Source of the DNA: Spongospora subterranea
Lineage: Eukaryota; Endomyxa; Phytomyxea; Plasmodiophorida; Plasmodiophoridae
Assembly: GCA_900404475.1 (NCBI GenBank)
Contig: OUQQ01000478.1
Span: 1-16,411, forward strand
Length of the DNA stretch: 16,411 nucleotides
Direction: 5' to 3'
Shown here: positions 7,702 to 16,411 of the stretch, piece after piece
How positions within the stretch are numbered: position 1 is the first letter of the stretch
Layout: every line of letters starts with the position of its first letter
Notes under the pieces: generated by a model
The model's database searches: none
What the model was told of the DNA's origin: nothing
What the model saw: only the letters and a program-made list of their open reading frames with translations
Position numbers and translations under genes: made by a program

Positions 7702-8964
7702 TTATTGTGGATCGTTGTTGATGGGATTTCTCAATGGCGATTCGCAGCGCGATGAGGACATTCCTTCGGGAATCGGCGGCCGATTCACGAGGATTTTCGG
7801 GGGTCGAATTCGCCCCTTGGATATCTGGTGTCGGCGATTATTCGTGGTCAACTTGAGCTGGTTCAGGATCGATCCGGTGTGTGGTGGGGCGTCGACACCG
7901 CTCTGACGGGGCAACGCTCGCGACAGCGTTGACGATCGCAACGACAATCGCCCCGATCGGATTCGATTCAGCAGATCCTGGGTCGATCCTGTGTTGATTG
8001 ACACCAGTTCAATGGCGCCGCTCCGTCGAACGAACACGCGCTGTGTTTTACCTTCGTCGTCGGGCGATGTCCGATCGGGATTCTGACCCGGTGGCGTTGG
8101 CAGAACGCGCCCCAACGGGATCTGAAATCGGGGCCGGATCAGATCGGGGTCGACGTGGCGCAATCCTGGGATCGCTGTCCGAATCCAGTTCAGGAGCGGC
8201 GTGTGGGCACCGGGAAGATGGGCGGCCAGGAGAACGCGCCCGACCGGGATCGCCTGGTGCTGGTCTGGCGCCATCATTGGCACGTGGCGCAGCTGGGAGA
8301 TCGCCTCCTGTAGTCGCAGCTCCAGAGGCACGAACTGCTCCCAGTCCGGGTCCTGATCGGCGTCGCGATCAACGACCGTATCCACCATGAACGAGTTGTC
8401 GAATGCGTTCTCGACCCGTTGTCCGCCACGATCATCATCATCGTCTTCCGCCGTTATATCGTACGCGATGGGCTGTTGGTTCACGTCAATCGAACCCCCG
8501 AAAAAACTCGGTGAAAGACCCCATTGATCGTCACCCCCTGTTTCTGTGGCGATATTCCCAGAACAGCTCGTGGAATTGCCGATCGCGGACGGAGACGGCA
8601 CCGCCCGGGACGCGATCAGATCGTGACCATGGGCGATCCATCGCTCTTTCGCCAACGGCAACGACGGCACTGCGCCGAACCGTTCGCTGTGGAACGCACC
8701 GAGAATCTGGCAGACGGCGCGCATGGCGTCGTCGAAGCTCTGGCCGAGATCGTCGGACGGATGGGGCGACGACACGCCAAGGATACCCAACAGGCGCGTT
8801 ATCCAACGCTGGATCGAATCCGCTTGCCGGTCTTGGGCCTCTTTCAGCCGCTCGACCTCGAGGCAGATCCACCTGAATCGGTCCGCTTCCGGCGCCTTCA
8901 GGCTGTCCGGATGGCACAGGCCCAGGATCGCCTCCAGACTCCACAGCGTCTTGGACGACGTCAT
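7702..8964 (-). CDS. Hypothetical protein, orphan, 420 aa
   Basis: The frame is open upstream to 9066, but the first ATG in frame is at 8964, giving MTSSKTLWSLEAILGL and 420 residues to TGA. The first 110 residues look helical, with a heptad-like EVERLKEAQDRQADSIQRWI stretch and a possible coiled coil. A low-complexity linker with an acidic run (EDDDDD) follows. A second folded-looking segment begins WEQFVPLELRLQEAISQLRHV and contains two similar stretches, IPVGRVLLAAHLPG and IPLGRVLPTPPG. The tail is basic and Pro/Arg/Ser rich. I see no signal peptide, membrane segment or catalytic motif, and I recognise no family. Codon use (frequent GATCGN and C/G third positions) matches CWC15 and RasGAP, so I take it as a real gene of the same genome. 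Confidence 0.72.
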   Translation of the reverse strand: MTSSKTLWSLEAILGLCHPDSLKAPEADRFRWICLEVERLKEAQDRQADSIQRWITRLLGILGVSSPHPSDDLGQSFDDAMRAVCQILGAFHSERFGAVPSLPLAKERWIAHGHDLIASRAVPSPSAIGNSTSCSGNIATETGGDDQWGLSPSFFGGSIDVNQQPIAYDITAEDDDDDRGGQRVENAFDNSFMVDTVVDRDADQDPDWEQFVPLELRLQEAISQLRHVPMMAPDQHQAIPVGRVLLAAHLPGAHTPLLNWIRTAIPGLRHVDPDLIRPRFQIPLGRVLPTPPGQNPDRTSPDDEGKTQRVFVRRSGAIELVSINTGSTQDLLNRIRSGRLSLRSSTLSRALPRQSGVDAPPHTGSILNQLKLTTNNRRHQISKGRIRPPKILVNRPPIPEGMSSSRCESPLRNPINNDPQ

Positions 8965-9496
8965 CACACACCCTCGCCCTTCCCGTGTTAGTTTCGTTAA
9001 ACCCAAGTACGCTCTCCACCCCCGATCAATCGTAGCCGATGGCGTAATAGGGAAACCGTACCACAATCGACAACAATCGCCCCGTGTTTGACCATCCTGG
9101 GTTCACCACAGCCCCCGAATCCAGCTGGATCTTCACCGTTCACAAAAACCCCAACAGCAAAATCGGTGAACAAAAGCAATCGACGGCAACGATCAGTTTG
9201 TTAAAAATTTATAGGTTGTTTGGGATTTACTCAGATGGGGTTCATTTATCGTGAAAGGACGCGCTGATTGCAATTAGGGCAATCACCGTTTTTGAATGAT
9301 GATCGTTTGCTTGCGAGCGACTCATAAGGTTGGTTGCGTGTGAACCAACGTGTTGAATGAGGATCGCAGCGTGTTTCACCAAAGTAATCTTGATCATCCT
9401 CTCGAAAAAATCAACAGGTTCACGACAAGAACAGCGAATGCAGCAATGATCGGAAGAGACGACCCACGTTTAGGGAAATATATTTACAGGAGCTGT
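8965..9496. other. Intergenic region, nothing recognised
   Basis: This 532-bp region lies between the stop of KRR1 and the ATG of the orphan gene, both on the minus strand. It should hold the KRR1 3' UTR and the orphan gene's promoter. A CTCATAA sequence near 9321 resembles a tRNA-Met anticodon loop, but the surrounding stems do not pair. Confidence 0.5.
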
Positions 9497-10846
<1,350 letters not shown>

Positions 10847-11102
10847 GATAGGATTATCGGTCTGATATTTCAAATGGTTCAAAGTCCAGAGTTGGGTATT
10901 CCGTATTCCTCAGGCCAAATTTGACCGGGGCAGCCCCCCCGCTGCAATCTTCGCACTGCGCAAAATGCCACAACGCCGTGGCGCAATATATTCTCCAACA
11001 GTGTCGTCACTGCAATCAGTCTGGAGAAGGTGCTATGATGAGCACAGCAAACAAAAACACTTTGTATTAGCAATACATTAGTTGATCGCACTTCCAGCCA
11101 TA

Positions 11103-11501
11103 TCAGCAAGTGGATGGGTATGGCCCTGGGGCAACCGTCCTTGAAATAATATTCGGCGGGCAAGGAGCCGGACCTGGTGATGGTACGGTTCTTGGAAGTG
11201 GACCGCCGGGGCAAGGGACTGGATTGGGGACCGATCGTGGAACTGGACCTGGAACTGGAGCTGGACCTGGAACTGGAGCTGGACCTGGTCCTGGTGGACA
11301 CGGAATCGGACTAGGGAGCGTTCTTACAACCGGTGTGGGCGGTGGTAAAGAATTAGGAGGTATATATACCGATCTTGGGGTAGGAGTGACATATATCGTT
11401 TTAGAAGATGTTGTTGGCCCATATGGTGACATTGCTGTGACATATTGTGAACTAACAGCGATGACGATCAAGAGAATTGCTGCATTGCCGCTGAGCACCA
11501 T
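11103..11501 (-). CDS. Small secreted proline-rich protein
   Basis: ATG at 11501 sits in a good context (CCAAAATGG) and gives 132 residues. Residues 1-23, MVLSGNAAILLIVIAVSSQYVTA, form a classical signal peptide with a short polar start, a hydrophobic core and an Ala-ending cleavage site. The rest is rich in Pro, with tandem-like PGPAPVPGPAPVPGPVP, several PCP/CPP cysteines and a C-terminal Cys. This composition resembles extracellular matrix, cell-wall or cuticle proteins, but I recognise no family. The opposite strand is also open as a Gly-rich frame, a consequence of the CCN-GGN repeats. The signal peptide and ATG favour the minus strand. The gene lies about 170 bp downstream of the NAD kinase stop, in the same orientation. 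Confidence 0.62.
   Translation of the reverse strand: MVLSGNAAILLIVIAVSSQYVTAMSPYGPTTSSKTIYVTPTPRSVYIPPNSLPPPTPVVRTLPSPIPCPPGPGPAPVPGPAPVPGPVPRSVPNPVPCPGGPLPRTVPSPGPAPCPPNIISRTVAPGPYPSTC
11205..11292. repeat. Short tandem repeats coding the Pro-rich segment
   Basis: On the plus strand, units of GGAACTGGAGCTGGACCT repeat with an 18-bp period around 11245-11290, with looser GGACC/GGTCC units on both sides. They encode the PGPAPVPGPAPVPG stretch on the minus strand and look like recent slippage or unequal-crossover expansion. Confidence 0.7.
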
Positions 11502-11672
11502 TTTGGTTAATGAAATAGTCCTCCGAATTTCTGGTACCGGAGAAGTTATTCACCCGGTCGGTATCGGTCTTCCGTAGCAGATTGACCTCCGAATTCAATA
11601 ATGACACGAACATGACAGATATTCCATACGGCACAAATACACCGGCCACGTAAAAATATAAAGGCGAATATA

Positions 11673-13093
11673 TTACAATGAAGGCGAAGGCGCCGGTGTG
11701 CGAAGATCTGACCTAACATTCCAATGGAGCTTTTGGACAACAGAATGGAACCAATCAAAATTGAAACCATGCTCATTAATTGTCGGAATAGACATGGGGC
11801 TCATCGCAATTCTAACTTCATCTCCAATTTGCAATTCGGTTCTTTTCAACCCTAACATTGAGTCTGTTAAATTACACACTATCAAATTGAAACTGGAAAT
11901 TTTGGCCAACCGTCGAAGGACGCCGAAGCCGTTGTGCATTTTCCCGGCGGAAGCCGGATCGTAATTCGACTGCAATCTGGAACGACAGCTGGGCGGAATG
12001 ATAATGTGTGAGGGCAAATCGGTGTAATTAGTATTGCCGGAACATTAGGAGCGACCATACTACCTCCAGCGCTCATGGAGTATGCGGTACTACCAGTTGG
12101 CGTAGATCTACAGGAATAGGATTTTAGAAATTGCAATTGAGGCACTTCAACTCAGCATACACAATCAGACCATCGGCTTGAACAACTGTAACCGTGACGT
12201 CGTCGACCATGAGCTCTAAGACAGCGAGGCATGTTTGACTCCCTCGGTCAATAACGCATTCGTTGAGGACTTGATAGCGAAACTCTGGAATAGAACAGTC
12301 TTTTCGATATACCTCACACATTAATCTGAACATATCTTACACCCGCGTCGGAGACGATGAGCATTGTGAGGGTACCTCATTCTTGGAGTGATAAAAACAG
12401 GATCTGAGTTAGGGACGAGCAATGGTTCAAGACGAGAATGAATATTAGAGGTATCCATCTGAGTCAGAAACCCTAATGGTCGGTGATGACATAATAAAAT
12501 CGCAGAAACCAAATTGCCAGAACTCACCTAAAGTTCCCATCGCAAACGCTATCACCGGAGGGCACATTTTATCCTGAAATAAGGATCCTAAATGCAATAA
12601 CGTCCCGTCGCCACCAAGGCAGATGCACACTATCGAGAGGATTCAGATCGTAAAAAAAAAAAGAAACCGAGGACGCTATTACAATCGATATGGCTCATAA
12701 ATTTGTCAAAACATTGGAATTCACCATCAGCATCTTCAGCTTCAACAATAACTGTAATGGCGATGGAAGAAAGCCATTTTCCTAAATCGACAAGAACACC
12801 TTGTGTAAAGTCACTGTGCCACTTTCTCACGATAAATATGTTCTTGGGCCTAAAAAGCCAGCGTCAAACAATGCATAGATGTCTAAACATAAGCAAAATG
12901 GATAAACGTTCTGCTGTGATTATCCCAACTTCAAAAAAGCGCATAGCTCAAACCTTTGCAAAAAGCGTATCGCGGCTTGTGATTTTGACCCATGAGAAAG
13001 CTTTAGGCCGGTGGGCAAGACAGACCAGAAGGGCGGCGTGCCGACGTTGCACTCCAGCACCTCTAATCCTCTGGTCGATCCCGCGTTATCCAT
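11673..13093 (-). CDS. NADK: NAD kinase, seven exons
   Basis: Exons are 13093-12954, 12849-12668, 12629-12528, 12472-12376, 12325-12161, 12107-11911 and 11851-11673. The joined length is 1062 bases, an exact 353 codons plus stop. Introns are 104, 38, 55, 50, 53 and 59 bp, all GT..AG. Family motifs appear in order: [10 protein letters not shown] with the catalytic-type GGDG at 113-116, [15 protein letters not shown] across a junction, the NE motif in [12 protein letters not shown] (195-196), [15 protein letters not shown] (231-245) and [17 protein letters not shown]. The C-terminal KLHWN also matches animal/fungal NADKs. It phosphorylates NAD to NADP using ATP, normally in the cytosol, and is the source of cellular NADP(H). 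The first exon is the least certain: ATG at 13093 is in frame and the intron 12850-12953 is unusually long here. Confidence 0.92.
12652..12662. repeat. A11 homopolymer (T11 in NADK intron)
   Basis: An 11-base A run lies inside the 38-bp NADK intron 12630-12667 and forms its polypyrimidine tract on the coding strand. Homopolymer length may be affected by sequencing error. Confidence 0.9.
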
Positions 13094-13744
13094 CGAAACT
13101 GGGGAACCTATATCGCAATCCTAATGATCGTCCCCCTATAAAACATATCGGCGTCGGCCTGTCATCGATCACAACTCAGAGAGGTCCTGTACTGTGTTAC
13201 CCAAATTAGAAAATTACTGTAGAACAATGTTACGGACTACACCCCACAGTACTATCTCCGCCATTGTGAAACGTGATCTGCACAAAAACTGACACCGTTT
13301 GTTACGGGGCCGCTCACTGGGCGAAATGCACAGGTCTTGGAGCGCCAACGAACTGGGCAATGGCTGACCAGTTTTATTGCAATGGAGTGTTGGTCTGGCA
13401 ATCACGGCCGTTTCCGATTTCCGTGCAAATAGGTTCAGTTGCAGTGCCCATCTCTTGGCGCTTCCTGTCGTAATTCATAGGCATAACACTTCGAGATTCC
13501 GGTTTAATATGACAAGGGTCAACCACAATATTCACCAACATTCTTCGCCTTCTTTACTCATCCGTAAAGGTTCCATTGATAACGGTCACGGTCGATTTCG
13601 CCGAAGATATTTTATTGATATTGGCAGCGTACCAATCATTGACCTTGCATAGTTCGAAATCTGAATCTATCGCTCCCCCAGATCTGTACAACCGATAACC
13701 TATTTAACCGCAGTTCTAGTAGGTGTTTGTTTTATAGGTCAGCC
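13094..13744. other. Divergent promoter region between NADK and membrane protein
   Basis: This 651-bp region separates the NADK start (minus) from the membrane-protein start (plus) and presumably holds both promoters. Open frames here lack ATG starts or family resemblance, and I recognise no RNA gene. Confidence 0.5.
13701..13707 (+). promoter_or_regulatory. TATA-like element upstream of the membrane-protein gene
   Basis: TATTTAA lies 44 bp before the ATG at 13745, a spacing that would allow a short 5' UTR. A TTTTATAG/G sequence at about 13731-13737 just before the ATG could alternatively be a splice acceptor from an upstream untranslated exon. Confidence 0.35.
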
Positions 13745-14191
13745 ATGGGAGCGGGCGAGGTTATTGGCTATATTATTTTAGCGATTGTGATTGCATTGTT
13801 GCTTGCAGGGTGTGCTTTGGTTGTTTACCGTTCAATACGGCACCAACGACTCAATCAGAAATTCACTCTGTTCGAGGACGATTCCGCATCAGTAGCAGTT
13901 GATCCGTACGATGACGAGCCGGAAGTGGCAGTTCAACCAAAGCGATCACGGTTGGCATTAGCGACACAGTTCTCTGCAGCTGCCGCAATGGGCACCGATC
14001 CCAACCCGAGCTCATCCGGACAGACCGCCTTCACCCACAGTATTCAATCCAGCGATCACTATATCTGGCCAAGTAAAGGGGGTAGTGCCGTTCCTGTATC
14101 TGTGGATTGGGGCCCGATCGGATCGCCATCGACCAAGTACAATAAGACGGATCTGGCTGTGGCTCAAGATGATAAGGGCGCAGGGGATTAA
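13745..14191 (+). CDS. Single-pass membrane protein, unknown family, 148 aa
   Basis: ATG at 13745 has a strong context (GCCATGG). Residues 6-28, VIGYIILAIVIALLLAGCALVVY, make one transmembrane helix, followed at once by basic residues (RSIRHQR). By the positive-inside rule the long C-terminal part is probably cytosolic and the five-residue N-terminus outside. The tail is hydrophilic, with acidic LFEDDSAS and DPYDDEPE, a basic QPKRSR, and Ser/Pro-rich low complexity. It contains YDDEP and SDHYIW, but I assign no defined signalling motif. Codon use is mixed and less CGATCG-rich than the left part of the window. I recognise no family. It could be a small adaptor or scaffold anchored in the membrane, but that is speculation. 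Confidence 0.65.
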   Translation: MGAGEVIGYIILAIVIALLLAGCALVVYRSIRHQRLNQKFTLFEDDSASVAVDPYDDEPEVAVQPKRSRLALATQFSAAAAMGTDPNPSSSGQTAFTHSIQSSDHYIWPSKGGSAVPVSVDWGPIGSPSTKYNKTDLAVAQDDKGAGD

Positions 14192-14639
14192 CTCAACTTT
14201 TACAAAAAAAAATCATGATTATTTTAGCCAATTTAGCTCTCTCTTTAATACAGTATATTTTTTATATGCTTTCTTCTGGTCGAGCACCGGCATGCAAATG
14301 ATGTCAATAATTTGCAGAAGTTTCATCTGCCATCGCGTACTGTTTTTGTGCAAAATGCCAGTCGAGATGCCCATCTCAAGTCAAATGGGTTCAGCAAATA
14401 TCCTGGGGCGATATGCATGGAAGGCAGTTCATAATTGCTGCGACCTGTGGACAAATATTTCCACCTGTCTGAACAGACAGATTTGAACCCCAGGTCTGAT
14501 GGCACATAAATGGGACGGCTATTGAAACTCCGTAGAAGAACGTGTCGGGTCGGGAACGTTGTTACCGCCGGTCCGGACTGAATTTGTCCGAATCGCGCGC
14601 GGAGTTTTCATACACTACTTCCCTCACTGTCGTGGCGCA
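14192..14639. other. AT-rich intergenic stretch leading into mobile-element debris
   Basis: It holds the 3' UTR of the membrane-protein gene. A possible AATACA poly(A) signal variant lies at 14247-14252, about 55 bp after the stop. A perfect 7-bp palindrome, CTGTCTG-AA-CAGACAG, follows near 14464-14479. I see no convincing gene. Its right part may already belong to the retroelement fragment that follows. Confidence 0.45.
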
Positions 14640-14736
14640 ACCCTGTGTTTTTATGACTGAACACTTTCGACTGAACCCGTTAGACCAAGATGATTTTACA
14701 TGGCCAACTCTGGAGGATATCAAAGCGGAGCCTTGA
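14640..14736 (+). mobile_element. Probable Ty3/gypsy pol fragment (pre-integrase region)
   Basis: The open frame here ends with LNPLDQDDFTWPTLEDIKAEP and a stop at 14734-14736. The pattern of hydrophobic-Asn-Pro-Leu, Asp/Phe, Trp-Pro-Thr and an amphipathic helix start resembles the linker before the integrase zinc finger in Ty3/gypsy polyproteins. The fragment breaks off almost exactly where a second element fragment begins on the opposite strand. Identification is by pattern only. Confidence 0.35.
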
Positions 14737-14972
14737 TCGGAGGATCCGGACCTAATGTGACTCGGAATATATGTCGAAATTCATCAATGTACTCTAGAAG
14801 AGTTGCAATAAATTCGGGAGGAGCAATGCGTGCAGCTTCCGCTACACGTAGATCAAGAGCTTGGTTGACCTCCTCTTGATATTTTCGGATCACCTGATGC
14901 GTGAATCTCCGTTCTCTTGTCACTAATACAATCCTTATTTTTCCATCCTTCTTCTCGGGCCCGGAAAAACAC
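14720..14972 (-). mobile_element. Ty3/gypsy-like pol fragment (upstream of reverse transcriptase)
   Basis: The minus strand is open from an in-frame TAG near 14974 to TGA at 14720. It encodes SGPEKKDGKIRIVLVTRERR, then a helical segment ending EYIDEFRHIFRVTLGPDPPI. The last part is characteristic of the region just before the reverse-transcriptase domain in Ty3/gypsy elements (F-R-x-x-L-G-x-D-P-P). The RT domain itself is absent and the frame ends four residues later, where the plus-strand fragment abuts. It is a broken copy with no ATG. Confidence 0.6.
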
Positions 14973-15014
14973 TACAATGGAAAAATAAGGATTGTATTAG
15001 TGACAAGAGAACGG
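14909..15014. repeat. Perfect 37-bp inverted repeat with 32-bp spacer
   Basis: Bases 14909-14945 are the exact reverse complement of 14978-15014 with no mismatch (outer ends CCGTTCTCTTGT and ACAAGAGAACGG). The 32-bp spacer is itself centred on TCGGGCCCGGA, so almost the whole 106 bp can fold on itself. Both arms encode the same peptide, GKIRIVLVTRER, read outwards in opposite directions. It forms the joint between the Ty3-like fragment and the MULE-like fragment. Confidence 0.95.
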
Positions 15015-15025
15015 CTGATTCGTGA

Positions 15026-15327
15026 TGGCCGGAAATGGGGTCGTTATTTCGACGATCGATGGAAGGCACAGAACCTTATGGTCAGCGAGTATGAATCCGT
15101 ATGTACTTGTCGGAAATGTTTAGAGCGTTTCAAAGCGTTGTGACAAATCGGGATCCACACGCTGTCACCATTGTTCACTGGCCAAGATGACTTCTCGTTG
15201 TGTAATGTGCTGTGTTCATGAAGTATTGCTGCCTCATTTCGACAGTACTACTTAAGCGAGCGGTACTTTTGCTATTGTACTTCCAATCATGCAAAATGCA
15301 GTTGTAAAACCTCCCTTCACGTTTATG
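15026..15327 (+). pseudogene. Diverged, deleted copy of MULE transposase SWIM region
   Basis: This segment is an inverted, diverged copy of 15385-15717. Shared stretches include GGCCGGAAATG, GACGATCGATGGAA, CCTTATGGTCAG, GAGTATGAATCCGTA and TTCACTGGCCAAGATG. It has lost about 40 bp between two TGTGC sequences present in the other copy, removing the second half of the SWIM zinc finger. Together with a small indel this breaks the frame. Its upstream part reads on from the inverted-repeat arm in one open frame (to TGA at 15141-15143), making a chimeric frame without known function. Confidence 0.65.
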
Positions 15328-15717
15328 TTCGCCGGGCGCCATTTTATCAAGAATCGGGATACCGATGGTTCAAACCTACATCCTCATTAACGTGAATGGA
15401 AGTTTAAAACTACATCTTCCGTTGATTCTAGACGTGCAAAATCTGTTCATCTTGATGCTATCGGAACAATACCACCTCTGCTGTCGGAAAGAGGCAGCGA
15501 TATTTTATGAAACACTGCACAGATTTCAACACACGGAATGTGGCAACTGCCAAAATAGGCACATTTACACAACGGAAAAGCATCTTGGCCAGTGAAGATG
15601 GTGACCGAGTGTGGATCCGACTTGTCATAACGCTCCAAACAGTACGGATTCATACTCTCTGACCATAAGGTTTTGTGCTTTCCATCGATCGTCGACGTAG
15701 CGATTTCATTTCCGGCC
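15026..15717. repeat. Large imperfect inverted repeat (arms 302 and 333 bp, spacer 57 bp)
   Basis: Arm 15026-15327 aligns in reverse complement with 15385-15717. Anchors are GGCCGGAAATG at 15026 against 15707-15717, and TTCACGTTTATG at 15316 against the complement of 15385-15396. The two arms are clearly diverged, best conserved over the first 200 bp, with one 40-bp and some smaller gaps. Confidence 0.7.
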
Positions 15718-16040
15718 CTCACGTAAAAAACAATCACATTTCGCGCAAAGAACACAGGTTTTGCCTCTTTGTCAGAGAAATGACATGCCTGGGTTAGCTG
15801 GTTCAAATTGAACTTCGCTATATGCGCTTTGTTGAGACCAGACTCTTTGATCCTGTCATTAATGGACTTGGCCCGTTGTGTCGTCACATGTCCTGCAGTG
15901 AAACATTTGGACGTGAAGGTCGCACTAACTTTCTCCCTCTTGACCATAACGGAATCAAGAAACCGGAGAGGATCACCATAACCAGCAAGCCTCGCATTGA
16001 ATGTGTTGAAAAATATCCAAAAACAATACCTCCGAATCAA
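15447..16040 (-). mobile_element. MULE-type transposase C-terminal fragment with SWIM-like zinc finger
   Basis: This is an open frame of 197 codons with no proper start. FTAGHVTTQRAKSINDRIKE resembles the TTQRxESMNxxIK segment that follows the DDE domain of Mutator-like (MULE/FAR1-type) transposases. Further on, FPLCKCAYFGSCHIPCVEIC matches the SWIM finger layout CxC..PCxH, with Glu in place of the final His. The region before TTQR is short and the DDE catalytic core is not visible, so this is a truncated remnant. Its 3' part is repeated in inverted orientation at 15026-15327. The frame has no internal stop, so decay is recent or the fragment is short by chance. Confidence 0.6.
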
Positions 16041-16138
16041 ACACTGTAGAAAGCAGAGAGTGGCAATCTTTCATGAAGGTAATGCGGAACTCGGAATTCA
16101 TTCCATGGTGACAATGGAGGATAGATTTTGAAAATGTT

Positions 16139-16411
16139 CTATGGAGAGCAGATGGCGCAATCGCAGTTCACGGGAGCTGCTGTCAAGACAGGGAACCCCC
16201 GACTTGAGCCCGAGCCATCAAACGTACATGTCTGGTTGAGATCATTCTCGTTGTCTCCCATAATGAGTAGATCATCGACATAGACTGCAATGAGAATCAT
16301 GTCGGAGCCCTTGTGTTGAAACCATATGCAGGGTTCTTTTACAGATTGTGTGAATCTTTGGGCTTTGAGGAGATCAAATAATGATTGTTGCCATGCGCGC
16401 CCGGCCTGCTT
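16139..16411 (-). mobile_element. Ty1/copia reverse-transcriptase fragment, cut by window edge
   Basis: Reading in from the right edge, the minus strand is open from 16411 to TAG at 16139-16141. It starts KQAGRAWQQSLFDLLKAQRF, the copia RT box normally written KQ(A/S)xRxW, then QSVKEPCIW, and LIAVYVDDLLIMGDN with the catalytic YVDD. After about NDLNQT (near 16216) the similarity to copia ends, and the next 25 codons are Ser/Pro/Ala-rich and unlike RT, so the element is broken there. The upstream part (gag, protease, integrase) would lie beyond the window. Confidence 0.85.

Noticed and set aside
9300..9345. CTCATAA resembling a tRNA-Met anticodon loop
   Set aside because: The flanking bases do not form anticodon, D or T stems, and no T-loop follows at the right distance.
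10879..11301. 140-codon Ser/Arg-rich minus frame overlapping the Pro-rich gene
   Set aside because: It is a shadow of the repeat region in another frame. It includes intergenic sequence and lacks support.
11110..11577. Gly-rich open frame on the plus strand opposite the Pro-rich gene
   Set aside because: It starts without ATG, lacks a signal peptide and is the mirror of CCN repeats. The opposite strand has an ATG, a good start context and a signal peptide.
13214..13652. Several 60-90 codon frames between NADK and the membrane protein
   Set aside because: They overlap on both strands, lack ATG or domain features, and the region fits a shared promoter.
16142..16215. Treating the end of the copia frame as part of the reverse transcriptase
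   Set aside because: After the YVDD region the residues become Ser/Pro/Ala rich and no longer follow the RT pattern, so the open frame there is probably chance read-through past the break.

Overview
This is eukaryotic nuclear DNA from an organism with a compact genome. The genes carry short spliceosomal introns, mostly 48-78 bp with GT..AG ends. In the genes I could splice, frame is preserved across every junction. Intergenic gaps are a few tens to a few hundred bases. The window has a nuclear-type tRNA-Ala, a spliceosome factor, a ribosome-biogenesis factor, an NAD kinase and retrotransposon debris. I cannot name the species. A compact-genome protist (a plasmodiophorid or other rhizarian, or an oomycete-like lineage) or a small-genome invertebrate would fit, and this is only inference.

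Layout. Positions 1-175 may hold the 3' end of a gene entering from the left. A tRNA-Ala(UGC) lies at 232-305, followed by a possible two-exon small protein with a mitochondrial-like N-terminus (584-859). A METTL22-like methyltransferase (minus) and a four-exon EF-hand-like protein (plus) diverge from about 2.1 kb. Then comes a head-to-tail series on the minus strand. In transcription order it is KRR1 (10846-9497), an orphan 420-aa protein (8964-7702), CWC15 (6947-6255), a Cys-rich-N-terminus EF-hand protein (6099 to about 4918) and a RasGAP-PH protein (4840-3059). Further right are a small secreted proline-rich protein (11501-11103, minus), a seven-exon NAD kinase (13093-11673, minus) and a single-pass membrane protein (13745-14191, plus).

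The right end (about 14.6-16.4 kb) is a mosaic of broken mobile elements. It holds two Ty3/gypsy-like fragments facing each other, a perfect 37-bp inverted repeat, two inverted and diverged copies of a MULE-type transposase tail with a SWIM zinc finger, and a Ty1/copia reverse-transcriptase fragment that runs off the edge.

The identified genes are mostly housekeeping: KRR1 (small-subunit rRNA processing), CWC15 (splicing), NADK (NADP supply), METTL22-like (protein lysine methylation) and RasGAP (Ras signalling). They are neighbours rather than an operon or one pathway. I found no convincing new multi-gene system. The most unusual signals are the strong enrichment of the palindrome CGATCG in the left two thirds, the nested inverted repeats in the mobile-element zone, and several unrecognised lineage-specific proteins.
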